Assembly (NCBI GenBank): GCA_903898975.1
Contig: CAIUHT010001026.1
Span: forward strand, 1-7,140
From: an uncultured Planctomycetaceae bacterium
GTDB lineage: Bacteria; Planctomycetota; Planctomycetia; Planctomycetales; Planctomycetaceae
Direction: 5' to 3'
Length of the DNA stretch: 7,140 nt
Shown here in pieces: positions 1-4,729 of this stretch (the stretch's first letter is position 1; every line of letters begins with the position of its first letter). The translations under genes and the position numbers were made by a program. The notes under the pieces are model-generated. The model saw only the letters and a program-made list of their open reading frames with translations. It ran no database searches and had not been told where the DNA came from.

Positions 1-300
1 CAAGGGATTGGAACTGATCTTGGTGCCCAAGGCTGGAACATGGGAGATACAGGATTCTTCGGGTTCAAATTCACCAGTGGTGGAAACACCTACTACGGCT
101 GGGGTGAGATTCACATCCAGGGATTAAGCACCTCTCCTTACACGATTACTCGGGCCTATTACAACAACACGCCATTTGCACCGATTACCGTGGGTGACAC
201 TGGCAGCGCGGTTCCTGAACCGTCGGCCTGCGCTCTGGCACTGTTGGCCGCCGGCGGTGTCGCCGCCTACCGGGGACGCCGCAAGCAGGTTGCTGCGTGA
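1..300 (+). CDS. PEP-CTERM sorting domain protein, 3' part (5' end outside window)
   Basis: The reading frame is open from the first base and ends at TGA 298-300, giving 99 visible residues; the start lies off the left edge. The C-terminus is a textbook PEP-CTERM signal: a VPEPS motif, then a short hydrophobic segment (ACALALLAAGGVAAY), then a basic tail (RGRRKQ). In this family the tail directs the exported protein to exosortase, which cleaves at the motif and places the protein on the cell surface or in extracellular polymer. The visible upstream part (GFFGFKF, a Gly/Asn-rich turn, YYGWGEI, then an ITRAYYNNT stretch) resembles the beta-rich end of many PEP-CTERM proteins of planctomycetes and verrucomicrobia. 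The ligand or function of the mature domain cannot be told from this fragment, and no exosortase gene is in the window. The internal ATG at 40 is not needed as a start, because the frame continues to the edge. Confidence 0.87.
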   Translation, partial: QGIGTDLGAQGWNMGDTGFFGFKFTSGGNTYYGWGEIHIQGLSTSPYTITRAYYNNTPFAPITVGDTGSAVPEPSACALALLAAGGVAAYRGRRKQVAA

Positions 301-603
301 TGGCGACGCTTCTGGCGCGGCCGACTGACACACTCGGCCACACTGGCTCCCGTTTCTAAGCGACCGCCAGTCGGGGACAACCCCGGCTGGCGGTTTTGTT
401 TTCAGCCCGTAAGTCGCTGCTGCCAGCGTGCCACCAGCCCCCTCCCGTCGGGATCAGGGACGCTGGAGACACCACTGCTCACCTTGCCGCTCGGCCCACA
501 GCCTGGTCCCGCAACGCGCGACACCTCCCCGGCGATTGACCAACTTCATAACGCCTGTTGACCTCGCAGGACTCGTGCCAAGTCGCCCCGTCACACGCGA
601 ATC
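301..603. other. Intergenic region between two convergent genes
   Basis: About 300 bp separates the end of the PEP-CTERM gene from the end of the DUF1080 gene, which converge here. It holds one clear element, the plus-strand terminator at 364-402. No ORF with recognisable protein character is present, and I see no good terminator serving the minus-strand gene that ends at 604. Confidence 0.6.
364..402 (+). terminator. Rho-independent terminator of the PEP-CTERM gene
   Basis: A 13-bp stem (CCGCCAGTCGGGG at 364-376 pairing with CCCCGGCTGGCGG at 381-393, with a single G-U wobble) closes an ACAA tetraloop and is followed directly by TTTTGTTTT (394-402). It lies 64 bp after the plus-strand stop codon. 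The reverse direction lacks a U-tract, so it should work for the plus strand only. Confidence 0.88.
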
Positions 604-1608
604 CTACTCGGCGGGGGTCAGGGTCACTTTGCGAAACTCGACCGGTCCGTGGTCGCCCTGCAGCAGCAGTGGCCCGGGTTCCCCCTCCCGGCTGTCGAGC
701 GCGCCCCCGGTGATCCCTGGAATCGTCGCCCGGTCAATCACTCGTTCGCCATTCAGCACCACGGTCAGTTCCCGACCCACCAGCGTCGCCTCGTAGGTCT
801 GCCATTCCCCGGCGGGCTTCGCCGCGTTCCGCACTGGCGTCAGGTGCCCATACACGCCGCCAATGCGATGACTGTCGGCTTCCAGGCCGAAGTTGTCTTC
901 GATCTGCAGCTCGTAGCGACCCCGCAGGTAAATCCCGCTGTTGCTCCCCTGCGGATAGCGGAACTCCACCCGCAGCTGAAAGTCGCTGAACTTCTGCTCG
1001 GTCAGCAGGTTGTTCCCGGGCTCGGCGTTGACCAGCAGCCCGTTCACCACCTTCCAGCCATTCGGCCGGTCGGCGTGTTGCGTCTTCCAGCCCCCCAGGT
1101 CGCGTCCATTGAACAGTTCCACCGGGGCCAGCCACTTCGGGGCCCGCTCCCGCCGCAGCGTCGGGGCACGAACCCCTTTGAACCGCAGCCGACTTCCGTC
1201 GTCGGCGGTGATGGTCCCCTCCAGCCGGTCGTCGCGGAGCGTGCCCTGCACATCGACATCGGTCGTCCGCTGTTCCCACTGCGGGGGGACCGTGAACTGA
1301 AACGCCTCCCCTGTGCCGCGAATGTGGGCCACGGGCCGAGCCGAACCAAACTGCCCGACGTAGGCCCCGACCAGCGTCTTCGAGCCCGATTTGCGGACTT
1401 CGAGCCACGACGGGTAACTCCCCTGCGGCCCCTGCACTTCCAGGTCCCAGCGCCCCTGCAGTTCGGGGGAGGGGCCAGCGTTCGGTTCAGCGGCGGAGGT
1501 GTTCATCAGGCAGTTCCCGAGAAAACAGGTCGAGATCAGCACCGCGGGCACCAGGCCCAGCCAGTGCCGGGGGAAGAGTGTGGGCCGAGTCTTGGCAGCG
1601 CACGACAT
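604..1608 (-). CDS. Exported DUF1080 / 3-keto-disaccharide hydrolase domain protein
   Basis: A 334-residue protein. Residues 1-41 form a signal peptide: basic N-terminus, hydrophobic core around GLVPAVLISTCFLG, then a likely signal peptidase I site after SAA. Residues about 49-150 are a small beta-rich domain (GRWDLEVQG, SWLEVRKSG, GSARPVAHI, LEGTITADDG), a type often fused in front of DUF1080 in planctomycetes. Residues about 160-332 are the full DUF1080 domain (Pfam PF06439, concanavalin-like fold): ELFNGRDLGGW, NGWKVVNGLLV, FSDFQLRVEFRYP, GSNSGIYLRGRYELQIED, GGVYGHLTPV, KPAGEWQTYEATLVG, LNGERV and a final EFRKVTLTP strand. Characterised members cleave 3-keto-glycosides; the exact substrate here is unknown. 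I chose the ATG at 1608 because it puts the signal peptide at the N-terminus and has GAAAGG 9 nt upstream. A GTG at 1665 would add a Pro/Ala-rich stretch in front. It is the last gene of the putative four-gene minus-strand unit. Confidence 0.92.
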   Translation of the reverse strand: MSCAAKTRPTLFPRHWLGLVPAVLISTCFLGNCLMNTSAAEPNAGPSPELQGRWDLEVQGPQGSYPSWLEVRKSGSKTLVGAYVGQFGSARPVAHIRGTGEAFQFTVPPQWEQRTTDVDVQGTLRDDRLEGTITADDGSRLRFKGVRAPTLRRERAPKWLAPVELFNGRDLGGWKTQHADRPNGWKVVNGLLVNAEPGNNLLTEQKFSDFQLRVEFRYPQGSNSGIYLRGRYELQIEDNFGLEADSHRIGGVYGHLTPVRNAAKPAGEWQTYEATLVGRELTVVLNGERVIDRATIPGITGGALDSREGEPGPLLLQGDHGPVEFRKVTLTPAE

Positions 1609-1617
1609 CGCAGGAGA

Positions 1618-1623
1618 CCTTTC
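1618..1623 (-). promoter_or_regulatory. Ribosome binding site supporting the ATG at 1608
   Basis: On the minus strand GAAAGG lies 9 nt before ATG 1608. It is a partial Shine-Dalgarno match, and together with the signal peptide position it favours this start over the GTG at 1665. Confidence 0.4.
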
Positions 1624-1728
1624 GCAAAATGGACTGGGAACGGCGGTGGGCACGGCAGCAGGCACGGCACGGCGACTGGCTTGGGGGCCGGTATTGATGC
1701 CCGGTCTTGTTGCGGGGGAAGCCAGGAA

Positions 1729-2772
1729 CTACGGCTTGGCCGGGTAGAGTTCGACCCGCAGTTCGCCATTGGCGTGAATCCAGCCCCGCCACAGGCTGTC
1801 GCTGTTGGTCGCCGACGAGTAATTCCCCTTGCGGTCCAGCACGATCGCCCCGCCTTCGCCCCCGGCTGTTTTCAGCTTGCCGTTGATCACCCGGTCGACC
1901 GCCTGTCGCGCGTCGACCTGCCGGTATTCGATCTGGGCCGAGATATCGCTCGCCGCCTGCCAGCGGATGAAGAACTCGCCATGCCCCGTGCAAGAGACGG
2001 CACAGGTCGTGTCGTCGGCGAAGGTGCCCGCCCCGATGATGGGCGAGTCGCCCACCCGGCCGTAGCGCTTGTAAGACATCCCCCCCGTCGAGGTTCCCGC
2101 GGCGAGGTGCCCCTGCGCATCGCGGGCCACCGCCCCCACGGTGCTCCAGTGCCGGCGGGTCTGGTCTGGGTCGAGCGGGAACCCCAGGGCCGATTGCCCC
2201 TGCGGCTGCGCCTGTTCCTTTTTCCGGCGTTCCTCCAGTTCGCGCCACCGCTTCTCGGTCTTGAAGTACGACGGATCGACCAGTTCCAGTTGAACCTGGC
2301 GGGCGAATTCCTCGGCTCCCTTGCTCACCAGCAGCACGTGGGGCGTGCGTTCCATCACGGCGCGAGCGGCCGAGATGGGGTTCTTGACAATCGTCACCCC
2401 GGCGACCGCCCCCGCCTTGCGGTTCCGCCCATCCATGATCGAGGCGTCGAGTTCATTCCGCCCGTCACTGGTGAAGACCGCACCCCGCCCGGCGTTGAAC
2501 AGCGGGTCATCCTCGAGCACGCGAATCGCCGCCTCGACCGCCTCGATGCTGGTCGCCCGCTTCTCCTGCAGCAACTGATGCCCCACCTTGAGCGCCTTTT
2601 CGAGTCCGGCCCGCACGGCGCGTTCTTCTTCGGCGGTCAGCACCCCGGGCGATTCACCCAGGCCCCCGTGCACCGCCAGCACCACATCTTCCACCAGGCC
2701 ATCATTCGCCTGCACTCCCGTGGCGGTCAGCATCAGGCTCATACAGCAGATCCAGATCAGCGGGCGGTTCAT
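1729..2772 (-). CDS. Exported isoaspartyl peptidase / type III (plant-type) L-asparaginase
   Basis: A 347-residue Ntn-hydrolase of the asparaginase_2 family (PF01112), a normal length for a secreted member. Residues 1-23 are a signal peptide (hydrophobic LIWICCMSLMLTA, cleavage probably after QA). The alpha part follows: AVHGG at 34-37, then NAGRGAVFTSDG at 93-104 and ELDASIMDG at 107-115. A charged linker (about 171-210, including YFKTEKRWRELEERRKKE) leads to the autocleavage site before Thr211 (STVGAVA), which would become the N-terminal nucleophile of the beta subunit. Substrate-binding motifs are intact: TSTGG at 227-231, RVGDSPIIGAG at 239-249 and SCTGHGE at 260-266. TSTGG and CTGxGE are typical of isoaspartyl peptidases, whereas glycosylasparaginases usually carry STNG. 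Expected reaction: hydrolysis of beta-aspartyl dipeptides and, more weakly, L-asparagine, outside the cytoplasm. The ATG at 2772 was chosen for its immediate signal peptide; a TTG at 2823 would add 17 residues ahead of it. No strong Shine-Dalgarno is visible. It lies 120 bp before the DUF1080 gene. Confidence 0.94.
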   Translation of the reverse strand: MNRPLIWICCMSLMLTATGVQANDGLVEDVVLAVHGGLGESPGVLTAEEERAVRAGLEKALKVGHQLLQEKRATSIEAVEAAIRVLEDDPLFNAGRGAVFTSDGRNELDASIMDGRNRKAGAVAGVTIVKNPISAARAVMERTPHVLLVSKGAEEFARQVQLELVDPSYFKTEKRWRELEERRKKEQAQPQGQSALGFPLDPDQTRRHWSTVGAVARDAQGHLAAGTSTGGMSYKRYGRVGDSPIIGAGTFADDTTCAVSCTGHGEFFIRWQAASDISAQIEYRQVDARQAVDRVINGKLKTAGGEGGAIVLDRKGNYSSATNSDSLWRGWIHANGELRVELYPAKP

Positions 2773-2895
2773 GGAACAGACTCGCAAGACAGAGGGGTGG
2801 TCGGAGAGAGGGAACGCACACAACAGCAGAGAACCAGGGTCGCTTCAGCACGGCCCGTGCTCGCCGTGGACCCGGGGCTCAGCGCGGGCGAGCGG

Positions 2896-3354
2896 TTACG
2901 GTGGGCCAGAGAGAGATGGGCCAGAGAGAGATGTGCCAGTGAGAGAGGTTGGCGGTGCGGCAGTGGAAACGGTGAGCAAGGCCTGAAAGAGGGGTTGCCA
3001 GGGGGTGGGGAGCCGTGCGATCTGGACCTGGTCCAGCCCGCCCGCCAGCACCAGTTGCCGACATTCCGCCAGGTCGGCGGGCGACGGTCGCCCCGCCTCC
3101 AGTCGGACCAGTGCGTCACACAACGCCGCGCCCCACGCATCGTCGGCATCCGATTCCAACGCGAAGTCGGCCCTCGGCTGTGTCACGACCGCAGCGGTGG
3201 GACCTGGTGCGGCAGAGGCCAGTTCGGTGGAGACCAGTTGGGAAGGGGCCAGTTCAGGGGAAACCAGTTGGATGCCATCCAGTGGAACGTCATCCCGTGG
3301 TGTGCTCTCCATGTCGAAGGCGTCTTCGTCTGGACCGGCAGAGGTTGGAATCAT
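2896..3354 (-). CDS. Small hypothetical protein with two blocks of pentapeptide-period repeats
   Basis: I do not recognise this 152-residue protein. From ATG 3354 it has an acidic N-terminus (GPDEDAFDMESTPRDD, residues 7-22), then five 5-residue units at 24-48 (PLDGI, QLVSP, ELAPS, QLVST, ELASA). A Pro/Ala/Thr/Val linker follows. Residues about 67-128 look like a small helical domain (DDAWGAALCDALVRLEAG, ADLAECRQLVLAGGLDQV, PWQPLFQALL). The tail at 137-152 is Ser/Leu/Gly/Pro (SLTGT, SLSGP, SLSGP, P). There is no signal peptide or membrane segment. Both repeat blocks have a 15-bp period and stay in frame, which supports minus-strand translation, as does its place between genes on the same strand. 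The start is uncertain: Shine-Dalgarno support is weak, and in-frame TTG and GTG codons lie upstream before the isomerase stop at 3486. Plus-strand frames across this stretch are also open, so the call is less sure than for its neighbours. Confidence 0.62.
   Translation of the reverse strand: MIPTSAGPDEDAFDMESTPRDDVPLDGIQLVSPELAPSQLVSTELASAAPGPTAAVVTQPRADFALESDADDAWGAALCDALVRLEAGRPSPADLAECRQLVLAGGLDQVQIARLPTPWQPLFQALLTVSTAAPPTSLTGTSLSGPSLSGPP
2902..2946 (-). repeat. 15-bp tandem repeat, three copies, in the tail of the small protein gene
   Basis: On the plus strand the unit TGGGCCAGAGAGAGA occurs identically at 2902-2916 and 2917-2931; a third copy at 2932-2946 differs at two bases. On the minus strand the units encode SLSGP, SLSGP and, from the divergent copy, SLTGT. 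Repeat length is a multiple of three, so copy number change would keep the frame. Confidence 0.9.
3211..3285 (-). repeat. Degenerate 15-bp tandem repeat, five units, in the small protein gene
   Basis: Reading the minus strand, five consecutive 15-bp units share an AACTGG-like core at the same place: CCACTGG (3285-3271), CAACTGG (3270-3256), GAACTGG (3255-3241), CAACTGG (3240-3226), GAACTGG (3225-3211). Units two/three and four/five also form a 30-bp higher-order repeat; over its first 25 plus-strand bases (3217-3241 against 3247-3271) 22 match. They encode PLDGI, QLVSP, ELAPS, QLVST and ELASA. Confidence 0.85.
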
Positions 3355-3360
3355 GTGGTC

Positions 3361-3460
3361 TGAACCCACCTGGGTGTTCAACGAGGTGCCAGGCTCGAGC
3401 GGTTGCGTCCGCGCCGGTCTCGCCCGCGGACAGAATGCGGCGGCACTGCTGCAGGCAGTG
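3361..3460. repeat. Three inverted repeats in the isomerase / small-protein gap
   Basis: The 131-bp gap holds TGAAC/GTTCA (3361-3365 and 3376-3380), GTCCGCG/CGCGGAC (3407-3413 and 3425-3431, 11-nt loop) and CACTGC/GCAGTG (3444-3449 and 3455-3460, 5-nt loop). None is followed by a T-tract on the minus strand, so they do not look like terminators. They could be leader structure or chance in GC-rich DNA. Confidence 0.4.
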
Positions 3461-3485
3461 GCGATGGCTTGCGCCTGGCGTGCGG

Positions 3486-4394
3486 TCAGTCGACCTCCCA
3501 GGCGTCGGCCCGGGCACACGCCTGGGCGGCGGCCAATTCGGTGGTCTTGGGGTTCAACTCCAGTCCCACGTAGCCCCGATAGCCCAGCTTCCACGCCTCT
3601 TTCAGCACCCGGTTGTAATGAATCTCGCCCGTTCCCGGTTCGTTCCGCCCGGGATGGTCGGCGAGTTGCAGGTACCCAATGTGCCCCGCGGCGAACCCTT
3701 CGCGCAGATGCCCGCACAGGTCCCCCTCGGTGATGTGCATGTGGTACAGGTCCCAGTTGATCTTCACCGCCGGGGAATTCACCGCCTGGCAGATCTTCAG
3801 CGTCGGGCCGCTGCCATACAGGCAGTGCCCCTTGTGGTCGACCCGAATGTTCATCGGTTCGAGAATCAGCGTCACGCGGTGCTTCTCGGCGATCGGCGCG
3901 GCCCGCTTCAGCCCCTCGATGGTGTTCTGGTGCATCTGCTCTTGCGTCAGCCCCGGGACATCGTCTCCCGCGACCACGGTCATCAACGGGCAGTTCAGTT
4001 GCTTCGCCACTTCACAGCCCCGCTCGATCGCCTTGACGAAGGCGTCGTGGTTTTTCGTTTCGTTCAAGCCCGGCTTGAAGCCCCATGCCGTGAATTGGGC
4101 CACCGCGATATTCCGCTGGGCGCACAACCTGGCGATCGCCGGGAGATCTTTCCCCTCGTGCGGCCAGAACTCGATCGCGGGAAAGCCCAGGTCGGCCGAT
4201 GCCGCGATGCGATCGAGAAACGGGAGCTTGCGGAACCACATTTCGCAATTGACGGCGAACCTGGTGTGCGGGGTCTTGCCCGGGGTGGCGGAGTCGGCCT
4301 TGGCCCCTTCGCCCTGTGCCGCGTTCGCGAGTCCCCCAACTCCCACAGCCCCCGCGAGGGCAGAACCAACAAACGTCCGGCGTGACAGCGACAT
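3486..4394 (-). CDS. TAT-exported hydroxypyruvate isomerase-like TIM-barrel protein
   Basis: A 302-residue protein of the sugar isomerase / AP-endonuclease-2-like TIM barrel superfamily (PF01261). Its motifs match the hydroxypyruvate isomerase (Hyi) group: LEPMN with Glu179, NWDLYHMH at 213-220 (Asp215), LQLADHPGRNEPGTGEIHY at 242-260, and GLEL with Glu279. By family analogy Glu179 and Glu279 are the catalytic and metal-binding glutamates. The canonical reaction is hydroxypyruvate to tartronate semialdehyde, but the exported planctomycete versions have no assigned substrate. The N-terminus carries a twin-arginine signal (LSRRTFVG, then a weakly hydrophobic Ala/Gly/Val run, likely cleavage after ANA at 25), so it is probably exported folded, perhaps with its metal bound. 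ATG 4394 is supported by GAGGTG 7 nt upstream. An in-frame ATG at 4610 would add 72 Arg/Ala/Pro-rich residues and bury the TAT signal. It is the first gene of the putative four-gene unit. Confidence 0.94.
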   Translation of the reverse strand: MSLSRRTFVGSALAGAVGVGGLANAAQGEGAKADSATPGKTPHTRFAVNCEMWFRKLPFLDRIAASADLGFPAIEFWPHEGKDLPAIARLCAQRNIAVAQFTAWGFKPGLNETKNHDAFVKAIERGCEVAKQLNCPLMTVVAGDDVPGLTQEQMHQNTIEGLKRAAPIAEKHRVTLILEPMNIRVDHKGHCLYGSGPTLKICQAVNSPAVKINWDLYHMHITEGDLCGHLREGFAAGHIGYLQLADHPGRNEPGTGEIHYNRVLKEAWKLGYRGYVGLELNPKTTELAAAQACARADAWEVD

Positions 4395-4401
4395 GAACAG
4401 G

Positions 4402-4407
4402 CACCTC
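4402..4407 (-). promoter_or_regulatory. Ribosome binding site of the isomerase gene
   Basis: GAGGTG on the minus strand lies 7 nt before ATG 4394. This is a strong Shine-Dalgarno match at good spacing, and it selects this start, which also exposes the twin-arginine signal at the N-terminus. Confidence 0.8.
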
Positions 4408-4620
4408 AACGCAAAGAACTGAACCAGGGGAGCCGCAGCGGCCAGCCACAGCCAACGCGGGAGCCGAGGAGCAACCCACTTCGGCTGAACGGCGCAGCCG
4501 GGAGGGGCGAAACGCACGCCGGGGCCAGCGGCCCGCCGACGTTCGCCCCCATCGCCAGCCGCGATTCTAGCTGTGGCCCGACGGGCGCGAAAGTTGATTG
4601 ACAATGTCATCCGGCGGGGG

Positions 4621-4689
4621 CGGCTGCCGAACGCAGTTGGCAGCCGGGCGAGATGCTCATCGCGGCAGTCGGTCGCCCTGGCAGCCGGG
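4621..4689 (-). repeat. Stem-loop with a duplicated pairing arm
   Basis: CGGCTGCC (4621-4628) is perfectly complementary to GGCAGCCG at 4639-4646 across a 10-nt loop. The same arm occurs again at 4680-4687 within an exact 11-bp direct repeat TGGCAGCCGGG (4638-4648 and 4679-4689). In a minus-strand transcript the last arm could pair with either earlier copy. There is no adjacent U-tract, so it is not a standard terminator. Confidence 0.5.
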
Positions 4690-4729
4690 GCGGTCGATCG
4701 GGAGTCGCGCTCGGGTCGGCCGGGGGAGA

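Larger units (their letters stand above)
4395..4729. other. Intergenic region between aminotransferase stop and isomerase start
   Basis: This 335-bp gap contains the isomerase ribosome binding site, an 8-bp stem-loop with a duplicated arm (4621-4689) and a perfect 11-bp palindrome TGACAATGTCA at 4599-4609. I see no intrinsic terminator with a T-tract for the aminotransferase gene and no convincing gene. A frame reading through from ATG 4610 into the isomerase looks like non-coding GC-rich sequence. Confidence 0.55.

Noticed and set aside
1504..1608. Lipoprotein signal in the DUF1080 protein (Cys residues near the end of the signal peptide)
   Set aside because: Neither ISTC nor LGNC fits a lipobox, since the -1 residues are Thr and Asn; an ordinary signal peptidase I site after SAA fits better.
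1677..1724. Inverted repeat TGGCTT...AAGCCA between the peptidase and DUF1080 genes as a terminator
   Set aside because: Arms are only 6 bp around a 36-nt loop whose inner parts do not pair well, and no T-tract follows on the minus strand.
1729..2772. Glycosylasparaginase identity for the asparaginase_2 protein
   Set aside because: The binding loop reads STGG and CTGHGE, as in isoaspartyl peptidases, not the STNG typical of glycosylasparaginases; an assay would be needed to exclude side activity.
649..3363. A 904-codon open frame on the plus strand, antisense to three genes
   Set aside because: Its codons are exactly in register with the minus-strand genes, which by chance share one frame because the gaps of 120 and 123 bp are multiples of three. 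Plus-strand stops would require TTA, CTA or TCA codons on the minus strand, which are rare in GC-rich genes. The translation is Arg/Pro/Gln/His-rich without family motifs.
3005..3733. A 242-codon plus-strand open frame over the small protein gene
   Set aside because: The translation is a Ser/Ala/Arg-rich low-complexity string that runs on into the region antisense to the isomerase gene. The minus frame has amphipathic helical character and lies among genes on the same strand. I keep some doubt, reflected in the lower confidence of the small gene.
4395..4610. N-terminal extension of the isomerase to an in-frame ATG at 4610
   Set aside because: The added 72 residues are Arg/Ala/Pro-rich, no Shine-Dalgarno precedes the ATG, and the twin-arginine signal would be buried; the ATG at 4394 has GAGGTG at 7 nt.
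4564..4616. Possible minus-strand promoter with TAGAAT at 4569-4564 and TTGTCA further upstream
   Set aside because: The spacing between the hexamers is 29 bp, far from 17, and the hexamer at the right distance (TTTCGC) is a poor -35. The TTGACA on the plus strand at 4598-4603 has no -10 at suitable spacing.
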